Shown: positions 1-6,386 of the stretch, one piece after another
Layout: every line of letters begins with the position of its first letter
How positions within the stretch are numbered: position 1 is the stretch's first letter
Virus record (IMG/VR): IMGVR_UViG_3300044646_001918
Coordinates: 1-37,184 of that record
Reading direction: 5' to 3' (one strand)
DNA: 37,184 nucleotides
Origin: a virus
Notes under the pieces: generated by a model
What the model saw: only the letters and a program-made list of their open reading frames with translations
What the model was told of the DNA's origin: nothing
Databases searched by the model: none
Program-made: the position numbers and the translations under genes

Positions 1-203
1 AAATCCAAGTCGCAGTCGTGCCCTACTGCTGGTACACGGGCACGCTCGGCGCCGGCATCACACTGCAGCCCAAGGCTGTCATGGTGCATGACCTCGTCAC
101 TTGGGGCGACGGCGGCAGCGCCGTTGCCTACGGCTTCGACGTGAGCGAGGCCAAGCCCGCCGCTCGCAAGACCGGCACCGACGACGAAGAGATCACCTGG
201 TAA
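1..203 (+). CDS. C-terminal end of a phage ssDNA-binding-like protein (partial)
   Basis: The reading frame is open from the window edge (first full codon at base 3) to a TAA at 201-203, so only the last 66 residues or so are present. The tail ends in an acidic segment (DDEEITW), a common feature of single-stranded-DNA-binding proteins, and its GxGITLQPKAV and YGFDV patterns resemble DUF2815-type phage ssDNA-binding proteins. The next gene encodes a PD-(D/E)XK exonuclease, which fits a recombination pair. The family call rests on the C-terminus and neighbour only and is tentative. Confidence 0.5.
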   Translation, partial: IQVAVVPYCWYTGTLGAGITLQPKAVMVHDLVTWGDGGSAVAYGFDVSEAKPAARKTGTDDEEITW

Positions 204-208
204 CCCTC

Positions 209-985
209 ATGCCAGCCAAAAACACCACAGTCAAAAGGGGGGCGGCAAAACGCCGCCTCCCTTCGGCCAAGGCCACCAAGCCCGCCGAGCCGGATCGCTT
301 CACCGAGGACGGACGCAAGATCGTCCGCCTCGAGAAGACCCGCGCGCACCAGAAGTATCCGCTCAAAGACGGCACCGATGTTCCCGGCGCCAGCACCATC
401 GCCAAGATCGGCGAGGACAGCAGCGGCCTCATCCACTGGGCGTGGAAGCTCGGCATGGACGGCCAGGATTACCGCAAGGTCCGCGACAAGGCCGCCGACA
501 TCGGGACCATCGCCCACTTCCTCATTGAGTGTTTTCTCCACAACCACGTTGCCGACCTCTCCGAGTTCAGCTCCGCGGACATTGAGAAAGCCACCATCGC
601 GTTCAACAACTTCAAGCGCTGGTGGGATGACGAAGGTCTCACCGTTATTGAGCCGGAGGTGCAGCTTGTCTCCGAGGAGTATCTCTTCGGCGGAACCATC
701 GATGCACCGTCCCGCGACCGTGACGGCAAAATCGTCTTGTTGGATTGGAAGACGAGCAAAGCCATTGTCGGCGCGCACAAAGTCCAGCTCGCCGGCTACG
801 AGCAACTCTGGAACGAGAACCGGCCGGACATGAAAGTCCAGCGCCGCGGCATCGTCCGCATCGGCAAAGAATCCCCAGACGATTTTGAGGTCGCCTGGAT
901 GTTCTCAGCCGAGCCGTTCTGGAAGGTCTTCCAAGCGCGCCTCAACCTCCACTACGTCCAGCTAATGGCGAAGAAAGCCGCCTAA
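209..985 (+). CDS. PD-(D/E)XK (RecB/Cas4-like) phage exonuclease
   Basis: A 258-residue protein with the signatures of RecB-like nucleases: GTIAH near residues 99-103, GGTIDAP with Asp165, the DWKTSK core with Asp179 and Lys181 as expected metal/catalytic residues, and a following QLAGYEQLW motif (Gln193) typical of the Cas4/RecB exonuclease group. Known phage relatives resect DNA ends for single-strand annealing recombination, working with an ssDNA-binding or annealing protein such as the candidate just upstream. The first 30 residues are basic and low in complexity. The ATG at 209 sits five bases after the upstream stop; an open extension back to 101 overlaps the preceding gene and looks spurious. 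The TAA overlaps the next ATG (TAATG). Confidence 0.82.
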   Translation: MPAKNTTVKRGAAKRRLPSAKATKPAEPDRFTEDGRKIVRLEKTRAHQKYPLKDGTDVPGASTIAKIGEDSSGLIHWAWKLGMDGQDYRKVRDKAADIGTIAHFLIECFLHNHVADLSEFSSADIEKATIAFNNFKRWWDDEGLTVIEPEVQLVSEEYLFGGTIDAPSRDRDGKIVLLDWKTSKAIVGAHKVQLAGYEQLWNENRPDMKVQRRGIVRIGKESPDDFEVAWMFSAEPFWKVFQARLNLHYVQLMAKKAA

Positions 986-1335
986 TGAAACGCACCCGCC
1001 GGTTCGTCGTCCGAGAGCAGACCTTTGGTCTGGTCGTGGAGTTCTATTGCGGAACCCCGCAGTCATCGGCGATCCGGCGGTGTGCGAACATTCTCAATCT
1101 CGACCCCAAAGACCCCGACAACCAGCCCGACGACAGTGACGCCGCCTGGGCGATGTATTGCGGCAGCCAAGCGGTCGTTTGGATCGAAGACGCCGCGGAC
1201 ACCGGCAGCCTCGTCCATGAGCTGTATCACGTTGTGCAGGATTTCTTAAAGCACATCACCAGCAGCGACGAGGAAACCGGCGCTTACTTGATCCAATACC
1301 TTTTCCGAGAAGCCATCCGAAAAAACAAACCATGA
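985..1335 (+). CDS. Small HExxH zinc-metallopeptidase-like protein
   Basis: This 116-residue protein has a zincin-type helix, LVHELYH (His78, Glu79, His82), followed about 14 residues later by an acidic DEE stretch (residues 95-97) that could give a third ligand. The spacing resembles minimal gluzincins and ImmA/IrrE-like peptidase cores. No signal peptide or membrane segment is visible, so it should act in the cytoplasm. A role in cleaving a host or phage regulator is a guess from the fold. It is translationally coupled to the exonuclease gene by a TAATG overlap. Confidence 0.6.
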   Translation: MKRTRRFVVREQTFGLVVEFYCGTPQSSAIRRCANILNLDPKDPDNQPDDSDAAWAMYCGSQAVVWIEDAADTGSLVHELYHVVQDFLKHITSSDEETGAYLIQYLFREAIRKNKP

Positions 1336-1481
1336 AACAAGGACTATACGCCAACATACACGCCAAAAAAGCCCGCATCGCCGCCGGAAGCGGCGAGAAG
1401 ATGCGCAAGCCCGGTTCCGCCGGCGCCCCCACCGCCAAAGCCTTCCGCGCCTCAGCCAAGACCGCCAAGGCGCGCCGATGA
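1332..1481 (+). CDS. Small basic phage protein, 49 aa
   Basis: A 49-residue Lys/Arg/Ala-rich protein starting MKQGLYANIHAKKARI and carrying the pattern GSGEKMRKPGSAGAPTAKAF. Proteins with this pattern recur as small hypothetical proteins in phages; their function is unknown to me. The high positive charge suggests nucleic-acid or capsid contact, but this is inference. The ATG overlaps the end of the preceding gene, and the TGA overlaps the next ATG. Confidence 0.7.
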   Translation: MKQGLYANIHAKKARIAAGSGEKMRKPGSAGAPTAKAFRASAKTAKARR

Positions 1482-1690
1482 GCGACACGCCGGAAACAGA
1501 TGCAGCATGGCGTGAGCTTCGTGAAAATAACCGCGTGCAGCCATTATTGTATCTCGCCAATAAGCTAGAACGCGAGCGGGACGAGGCGCGCAAGGCGCTG
1601 CATGAGATTGCTTCACTAGACACCTCGCAAGACGCCAGCCCGCAGCAATGCGCTGCCGTTTTACTAGCAATGAACGCACTGGAGCAATGA
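1478..1690 (+). CDS. Coiled-coil small phage protein, 70 aa
   Basis: A 70-residue protein beginning MSDTPETDAAW and containing a charged helix, LANKLERERDEARKALHEIA (about residues 26-45), that should form a coiled coil. Proteins with the same start and a LERERDEA helix are frequent in phage early regions, without assigned function. It overlaps both neighbours by four bases (ATGA), indicating translational coupling. Confidence 0.7.
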   Translation: MSDTPETDAAWRELRENNRVQPLLYLANKLERERDEARKALHEIASLDTSQDASPQQCAAVLLAMNALEQ

Positions 1691-1842
1691 CCTTCACCCC
1701 GCTCGTCATCACCACCATCTGCTACGCCGTCACCGCGGTGGGCTTTTGGCGCGAAGGAAACGCCGGTCTCGCCCTTGCCTTTGCCGGATACAGTTTTTCA
1801 AATTTTGGATTCCTCTACATCTGCGTGAACGGACAACCCTGA
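1687..1842 (+). CDS. Small membrane protein, 51 aa
   Basis: A 51-residue hydrophobic protein with two short apolar stretches (about residues 5-18 and 25-46), split by a charged WREGN turn. It probably sits in the cytoplasmic membrane as a hairpin. I do not recognise a family. The ATG at 1687 overlaps the preceding TGA; an in-frame ATG at 1648 lies well inside that gene and is less likely. Confidence 0.5.
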   Translation: MTFTPLVITTICYAVTAVGFWREGNAGLALAFAGYSFSNFGFLYICVNGQP

Positions 1843-1846
1843 CTTT

Positions 1847-2002
1847 ATGGAGAAGTACAAAATTATGACGCCAGAGATTCAAGCCATCGACAACGAGATC
1901 ATGCGCCTCAAGGGACTGCGCGCCTCCATGGTCGCCAAGGCCGCCAAGAAAAAAGCCGACGCCCTCTGTGCCGAAATGGCCGCCAAGAAAGCCCGCCGAT
2001 GA
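1847..2002 (+). CDS. Small charged helical protein, 51 aa
   Basis: A 51-residue, Lys/Ala-rich, probably all-helical protein (starts MEKYKIMTPE, ends AEMAAKKARR). It fills the gap between two genes exactly: it starts four bases after the upstream stop and its TGA overlaps the next ATG. The Lys/Ala/Arg tail resembles that of the 49-residue protein at 1332, so the two may be distantly related or of similar composition only. Function unknown. Confidence 0.55.
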   Translation: MEKYKIMTPEIQAIDNEIMRLKGLRASMVAKAAKKKADALCAEMAAKKARR

Positions 2003-2283
2003 AAGCCGCAGCCGACACCCTACGAATCGCCGCAGAAGCGGTCTGTGGCGAACGGAACGAGAGCTACGGCTCGCCGGTGGACGACTTTCGCACGCAGGCC
2101 GAAATGTTCAGCAGCTACCTCTCGCGTACAAACGGCACCAACGTGCTCGTCACGGCCAGCGACATCGCTGCGTTGATGATCCTAGTGAAGATCGCCCGTC
2201 AAGCGCACCGCGCGAAACCGGACAACTGGATCGACGCCGCCGGCTACGCAGCCTGCGGAGCGCAGTGCGACTCACAGTTATGA
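1999..2283 (+). CDS. DUF6378-like phage protein
   Basis: A 94-residue protein with the pattern ERNESYGSPVDDF, then SDIAALMILVKIARQ and DNWIDAAGYAACG. This arrangement matches the DUF6378-type proteins common in phages, whose conserved YG, K-x-x-R and DnW-D-a-GY residues suggest a small helical domain. Their biochemical function is not established as far as I know. It is coupled to the upstream gene by ATGA and is the last gene of this string before a long gap. Confidence 0.75.
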   Translation: MKAAADTLRIAAEAVCGERNESYGSPVDDFRTQAEMFSSYLSRTNGTNVLVTASDIAALMILVKIARQAHRAKPDNWIDAAGYAACGAQCDSQL

Positions 2284-2716
2284 TTTACAACCTGCAGGCT
2301 CAATCGGGTTTTCGCCGGGATTCCATGTGGTGTGGTCCCGCGGCGCATGCCGTTATGCCCAGCCCCGCCGAGCGAAACGAGCGGGGCGCCTGCACATCTT
2401 TTGGCAGGGTGCTGAAAGCGGCAGACATAACATCTGTGCGGCTAGGTTCAGCCCAATGTGGTATCGCCCAGCCCTGCCTCACTTTGTCCGCCAACGCCTC
2501 TGCTTTCTTGCATGCGCAACATGGACCTGAATCAACAGGTTTCGCCCATGGGACGCCTTGGGAATGCGGAGCTATTTTGACCGGGCAGCGCAGTAAACGA
2601 GGAGCACCGTATGGTGTGTCCTGTGGTCGGGAGAGGGATACGGCTTATCGGCCTGTGTCGGCCTATAACACGGCACCCCACTACCCTCGTCACCATGGCA
2701 ACCCGTGCGCTGAAAA

Positions 2717-2730
2717 GGTGAGCGCTCACC
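2717..2730. promoter_or_regulatory. 14-bp perfect palindrome
   Basis: GGTGAGCGCTCACC is a perfect inverted repeat without spacer, about 43 bp before the ATG at 2773. Its position and symmetry suit the operator of a dimeric DNA-binding protein; as RNA it would form a poor hairpin. I saw no second copy in the window. Confidence 0.4.
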
Positions 2731-2749
2731 GTTCCCGGCAATCTTTCTG

Positions 2750-2770
2750 AAATCTCAAATTTCAAATCTC
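2750..2770. repeat. Three tandem 7-bp repeats (AAATYTC)
   Basis: AAATCTC, AAATTTC and AAATCTC follow one another without spacing and end two bases before the ATG at 2773. The AT-rich heptads replace a normal Shine-Dalgarno region. A second heptad array of different sequence lies before the capsid operon (6228-6262). Confidence 0.6.
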
Positions 2771-2772
2771 CA

Positions 2773-2985
2773 ATGATCCATGAGTTCGCCCGCCCCGTTC
2801 CCGTCAAGACCCCGCTCGGTCTTGGCTCGGTGTGGTATGTCGAATCGCAGGGAGCCTACTTCAACAACATCTACGCCGTGATCCTCGAGGACACCGGCGA
2901 GACGCGCTACATGCGCAGCGATCAGTTCGTCGTCTTGGAGAATCCCACGATGGACATCAAGAATTTGGGCGCTGGCTCGGCTTAA
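2773..2985 (+). CDS. Small conserved-looking phage protein, 70 aa
   Basis: A 70-residue protein with the pattern GLGSVWYVESQG, then NIYAVILEDTGE and RYMRSDQF. It looks like a small beta-rich domain; similar short phage proteins exist, but I know no function. No clear Shine-Dalgarno precedes the ATG; the start is chosen because the heptad array and non-coding DNA end directly before it. Confidence 0.6.
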   Translation: MIHEFARPVPVKTPLGLGSVWYVESQGAYFNNIYAVILEDTGETRYMRSDQFVVLENPTMDIKNLGAGSA

Positions 2986-3032
2986 CAAAATCGGCCCTGG
3001 GGAGGGTCCGAGCGTCAACCAGCCAGCGCCCA
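2966..3032. repeat. 12-bp inverted repeat across a gene junction
   Basis: TGGGCGCTGGCT (2966-2977, inside the last codons of the upstream gene) is perfectly complementary to AGCCAGCGCCCA (3021-3032), with a 43-base loop. The right arm ends ten bases before the ATG at 3042, which has no visible Shine-Dalgarno. An RNA stem here could affect translation or stability of the downstream gene. There is no U-run, so it is not a classic terminator. Confidence 0.5.
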
Positions 3033-3041
3033 TTTCCATTC

Positions 3042-3833
3042 ATGCCAGAACATCCTCTCATCGTAGCCTACGGCGGCGGCACCAACAGCACCGCCATGCT
3101 ATGCGGATTCCGCGAGCGCGGCATCCGCCCTGCGCTAATCCTCTTTGCGGACACTGGCGGCGAACTCCCGCACACCTACGAGCATCTGCGCTTCATGTCG
3201 GACAAGTGCCAAGAATGGTTTGGGCTGCCGATTGAGACAGTCTTCAAGACCTACAAGGGAGAGCAAACATCTTTGGAGGGCGACTGCCTCCGCAATGAAA
3301 CACTGCCTTCTCTCGCCTACGGATTCAAAGCCTGCTCAATGAAATACAAAGTTGAACCGCAAAACAAAAGGGTGCGAAAATGGATGGACGAGCAAGGCGT
3401 AAAGACCGTTACCAAGGCTATCGGTTACGATTTTGCAGAGGGTCATCGCGGCGGCTCGATCACGACCAAGGATTTAGGCAAGGGGCGCATCGAGAATTAC
3501 TGGTATCCGCTCATCGAGTGGCAGTGGAAGAGGCAGGAGTGCATGGATGCCATTTGCCGCCACGGCCTCCCGCAAGCAGGCAAATCCTCCTGCTTCTTCT
3601 GCCCCGCCATGAAGCTGCGCGAAATCCTGCGCCTCCGCGACCAAGCGCCGGAATACTACCAGCGGGCGATTGCGTTGGAAGACAACGTCAAGGTTAAGGG
3701 GCCGAAGGAAGGACTGGCGTTTGGCACCAAGTGGACTGAGATCGTCAAAGCGGACGACGACCAGCTCAAACTTTTCGACTGGTTGGACAAACACGACCCG
3801 CACCATGTGCCGTGCGGGTGCTATGACGGATGA
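3042..3833 (+). CDS. PAPS-reductase-like PP-loop protein (first copy)
   Basis: This 263-residue protein starts MPEHPLIVAYGGGTNSTAML; residues 9-18 form a PP-loop (the usual SGGxDST read as YGGGTNST), the ATP-pyrophosphatase signature of PAPS reductases, thiolation enzymes and DndC-like proteins. FADTGGELPHTY follows, as in PAPS-reductase-like phage proteins, and SCFFCPAMK supplies a Cys184-x-x-Cys187 pair. The sulfate-reduction reaction itself is unlikely; phage members are suspected to modify nucleic acid or metabolise sulfur or nucleotides, without proof. The ATG at 3042 directly precedes the motif; longer upstream frames overlap another gene. Its TGA overlaps the terminase ATG. A second PP-loop gene lies at 20772. 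Confidence 0.75.
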   Translation: MPEHPLIVAYGGGTNSTAMLCGFRERGIRPALILFADTGGELPHTYEHLRFMSDKCQEWFGLPIETVFKTYKGEQTSLEGDCLRNETLPSLAYGFKACSMKYKVEPQNKRVRKWMDEQGVKTVTKAIGYDFAEGHRGGSITTKDLGKGRIENYWYPLIEWQWKRQECMDAICRHGLPQAGKSSCFFCPAMKLREILRLRDQAPEYYQRAIALEDNVKVKGPKEGLAFGTKWTEIVKADDDQLKLFDWLDKHDPHHVPCGCYDG

Positions 3834-5452
3834 ACGAGCACCAGACACGCTTCAAGCCCACACCGCACCCCGTCATGCAGGTCGATCTCGACTTGCTCGA
3901 AAAACTGGGGCCGGACGAGGGCTGGAAATATCTTAAAACACGCGAAGAACTGATCGCCCGCGAGGGCAGCGACCCGTTCCGCTATGGCTACATCCCGCCG
4001 GTGTGGAAGCGCGCGTCCGAATTGCTGGAAAAGCACCGTGAGATCCTCGTCATGGGCGGAAACCGCAGCGGAAAGACGGAATGGGCGGCCAAGGAGGTCA
4101 TTAAGACCATGTATTCCAAGCCCGGAGCAGTTGTCTGGTGCTTCCAAACTACTGCGCCCAACTCCATTGAGCTGCAGCAGCCCCGCATTTGGAAATATAT
4201 GCCTCCCGAGTGGAGGAACGCGCGCAAAGGCCAGATCACCAACATCACCTACAGCGTCAAGGGTGGCTTCACCGAGGCAAAATTCGTTGCACCGAACCAA
4301 TCGATCTGCATTTTCCGCAACTACGCGCAAGATCCGTCCACGCTCGAGGGCGGCGAGATCGATTTCGCCTGGGCGGACGAATTAGTCCCGCTTGATGTCT
4401 TAGAAACCCTCCGTTTCCGCCTCGTAGACCGCAACGGCAAGCTCGCCGTGACCTTCACGCCGGTCGAAGGCTGGAGTCCTACGGTTGCCGACTATTTGTC
4501 CGGCGCCAAGACCATCACCGACACCGACGCCGAGCTGCTGCCGCTCAAAAACGACAAAGGCGAGATCTCCGGCTACGACAAAGTGCCCATCGAGCAGATC
4601 AATCCCAAAGGCCGCCCGATTCTTTACTTCCACACGCAGTCAAATCCTTGGGCCGGCTGGTCCCGCATGAAGAAAGAGCTGCAGAGCGAGACCAAAGAAA
4701 AAATCCTCTGCCGCGCTTACGGCGTCCCGACCAAAGCCATCAGCGGCCGCTTCCCGCTCTTCAATCCGAAGGTCCATGTCATCCGTCACAGCGATGTCCC
4801 GCAAGGCACTCGCTACCACTGGGTCGATCCGGCGAGCGGCAAAAACTGGGCGATGATCTGGACGGTGCATGACACCGCCGGCCGCATCGTTGTCTACCGC
4901 GAGTGGCCCGACCAAACGTCCTACATCGAGGGCATTGGTTATGCCGGCGAGTGGGCGTTGCCAGACGGCAAGAAGCTCGACGGCAAGCCCGGACCCGCGC
5001 AGCAGGACTTCGGCTTCGGCCTTGAGCGCTACAAAGACGAGATCCTGCGCGTCGAAGGCGGCGAGGAAGTTTTTGAGAGGTGGATGGATTCGCGCTACGG
5101 CAACGCCCGCACGCTAGGCAAGGAATCCCCGACGACCCTCATCGACGAAATGGCCGACCTCGGCATGCTCTTCACCGCAACTCCGGGCGACAGCATCGAT
5201 GAGGGCGTGTCGATGATAAATGATGCCCTTAGCTACAACCCGGAAAAGCCGGTGGACGCGCGCAATCAGCCGAAGCTGTATATCAGCGAGAACTGCAAAA
5301 ATGTCATCTACGCCCTACAAACTTACACTGCGGCTGACGGTAAAAAGGGAGCAACCAAGGACTTCGTCGATTTGCTTCGTTACGTTTGCCTCTCCGACGC
5401 CATCAACGTCGAGGGCGACATCCTGCGCAGCCACGGAGGAGGCAGCTACTGA
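3830..5452 (+). CDS. terL: Terminase large subunit
   Basis: A 540-residue packaging motor protein. The N-terminal ATPase has Walker A GGNRSGKT (residues 76-83) and Walker B with its catalytic acid in IDFAWADE (Asp183-Glu184). The C-terminal half has an RNase-H-fold nuclease pattern starting with HWVDPASGKNWA, where the Asp should bind metal. Family knowledge: the protein pumps DNA into the prohead through the portal and cuts concatemers. Length is normal. No small subunit gene lies directly upstream; the PP-loop gene does, coupled by ATGA. A candidate small subunit is at 35184. Confidence 0.93.
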   Translation: MNEHQTRFKPTPHPVMQVDLDLLEKLGPDEGWKYLKTREELIAREGSDPFRYGYIPPVWKRASELLEKHREILVMGGNRSGKTEWAAKEVIKTMYSKPGAVVWCFQTTAPNSIELQQPRIWKYMPPEWRNARKGQITNITYSVKGGFTEAKFVAPNQSICIFRNYAQDPSTLEGGEIDFAWADELVPLDVLETLRFRLVDRNGKLAVTFTPVEGWSPTVADYLSGAKTITDTDAELLPLKNDKGEISGYDKVPIEQINPKGRPILYFHTQSNPWAGWSRMKKELQSETKEKILCRAYGVPTKAISGRFPLFNPKVHVIRHSDVPQGTRYHWVDPASGKNWAMIWTVHDTAGRIVVYREWPDQTSYIEGIGYAGEWALPDGKKLDGKPGPAQQDFGFGLERYKDEILRVEGGEEVFERWMDSRYGNARTLGKESPTTLIDEMADLGMLFTATPGDSIDEGVSMINDALSYNPEKPVDARNQPKLYISENCKNVIYALQTYTAADGKKGATKDFVDLLRYVCLSDAINVEGDILRSHGGGSY

Positions 5453-5661
5453 TGACCATGTCGCCGCCATCCCCGCCCAGCCGCCTGCGCCCCGGACGCC
5501 GCGGCAGTGACATCCCGCGCTGCGGCATCTGTGCCAAGCCGCTTCGTATCCAAGACATCCACGGCCACGACACCCACCTCGGCCCCGCCTGCCGAGAATG
5601 CGGCCCGCACCTGCAGAACGCCATTCACGCCCTAGAGATTATCGTCATGCGCCGCGGCTAA
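5452..5661 (+). CDS. Small zinc-ribbon-like protein, 69 aa
   Basis: A 69-residue protein with CGIC (CxxC) followed after about 22 residues by CREC (CxxC), a plausible zinc-binding pair, with HGHDTHLGPAC between them. The Pro/Ser/Arg-rich N-terminus looks disordered. It starts at an ATG overlapping the terminase TGA, so it is translated with terL. Possible nucleic-acid binding; no specific function. Confidence 0.6.
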   Translation: MTMSPPSPPSRLRPGRRGSDIPRCGICAKPLRIQDIHGHDTHLGPACRECGPHLQNAIHALEIIVMRRG

Positions 5662-5689
5662 TTCGCCATTCGCGAACAGCAAACACCTT

Positions 5690-5974
5690 ATGTTCACCAA
5701 AACCAAAACCATCCCCACTGACCTCTACACCGTCAGCGAAGACTTCGACCGCGACGGCGCCCTTGCCTTCAGCCGCGACCAGGCACCGCCCGCCTACCTC
5801 GCCGTCATGCTTGAGCTGCAGGACCGCATCGCCGACGCCAGCACCTTGGTCGCCACCATGGCTACCGCCAAAGAACCCGGCTACCTCGCCCACGCCGCCG
5901 GCCAGCTCAACGCCTTGCAGGAACTCTGGGACACCCTCGAGCAGCGCCGCACCGAAGCCTCTCGCTTAGTGTAA
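5690..5974 (+). CDS. Small helical phage protein, 94 aa
   Basis: A 94-residue, mostly helical acidic protein (starts MFTKTKTIPTDLY; LQDRIADASTLVATM and LQELWDTLEQRRTEA are predicted helices). I do not recognise a family. It is the last gene before the long promoter region of the capsid operon, and no Shine-Dalgarno is visible. Confidence 0.55.
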   Translation: MFTKTKTIPTDLYTVSEDFDRDGALAFSRDQAPPAYLAVMLELQDRIADASTLVATMATAKEPGYLAHAAGQLNALQELWDTLEQRRTEASRLV

Positions 5975-6227
5975 AGCCATGTTCCCGCTCGCACCCTTTC
6001 GGGTATAATCCGGCCGCTTTCCCGGTATTTATCCCCGCTCGGGAACTCGTTGCAAACCGTATAACTCCGCGCGCAAGTGCATACGCTTTGTATCAAAAAC
6101 ACCGCACAAAAGGTGACAGAAAGTGCAATCACTTGTGCAGAACTATAGCCGATCCTATCCACGCCACACCTGCCAAATGTCTCCCGGCGACACAATCGAA
6201 GTATCACACAACGAGATTTTCCCGCCC

Positions 6228-6262
6228 CATTTTGCATTTTGCATTCTGCATTCTACATTTTT
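6228..6262. repeat. Five tandem 7-bp repeats (CATTYTG)
   Basis: Units CATTTTG, CATTTTG, CATTCTG, CATTCTA and CATTTTT follow without spacing and end four bases before the -35 element at 6266. Their place suggests an activator-binding array or UP-like element. The 7-bp period differs from the 10-11-bp helix repeat, so the units rotate around the helix. Confidence 0.7.
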
Positions 6263-6265
6263 TGC

Positions 6266-6293
6266 TGGACATTTGTCCAGTAGTTGCTATACT
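6266..6293 (+). promoter_or_regulatory. Sigma70-type promoter of the scaffold/capsid operon
   Basis: TGGACA (6266-6271), a 16-bp spacer and TATACT (6288-6293) with an extended -10 TG two bases upstream make a strong match to the bacterial vegetative consensus. The -35 overlaps the palindrome CTGGAC-attt-GTCCAG (6265-6280), a possible operator. It reads rightward into the scaffold and capsid genes. Confidence 0.6.
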
Positions 6294-6386
6294 GGTAGTA
6301 TCAAAGTTGAGTCGTGCCCGCATGGCACACCGGTTTGATCGGACTGGCAGACGCTCTGCCTGGTTCCTACTTGAGAGGTAAAGCTC

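Larger units (their letters stand above)
2284..2772 (+). other. 489-bp hairpin-rich region without a convincing gene
   Basis: No frame here has protein-like composition with a believable start. The DNA contains several perfect short hairpins: CGGC-gcat-GCCG (2341-2352), a 7-bp stem GCCCCGC/GCGGGGC (2362-2368 and 2381-2387), ACCTG/CAGGT (2525-2529 and 2536-2540), and CACC-gtat-GGTG (2605-2616). It ends with a 14-bp palindrome and a triple heptad repeat before the next gene. A structured non-coding RNA, a regulatory region or a decayed gene are all possible; I cannot assign it. Confidence 0.45.
5975..6386 (+). promoter_or_regulatory. Regulatory region before the head-gene operon
   Basis: The 412-bp gap has no convincing gene. 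It contains a perfect -10 hexamer TATAAT (6004-6009) with only a weak -35, a small hairpin AAGTG-caat-CACTT (6121-6134), five tandem heptads (6228-6262), a strong promoter-like site (6266-6293), and two hairpins in the likely leader: GTGCC/GGCAC (6314-6328) and GGCAGA/TCTGCC (6346-6360). A GAGAGG Shine-Dalgarno (6372-6377) precedes the ATG at 6387. This is probably where late or head transcription starts. Confidence 0.55.

Noticed and set aside
1968-2750. 260-codon plus frame running through the hairpin-rich gap
   Set aside because: Its first third overlaps the well-formed 94-aa gene in another frame, and the rest has no protein-like pattern; it is open by chance in GC-rich DNA.
6088-6381. 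Plus-strand frame of 97 codons in the promoter region
   Set aside because: It would run through the heptad repeats, promoter and leader hairpins, and has no protein-like composition.
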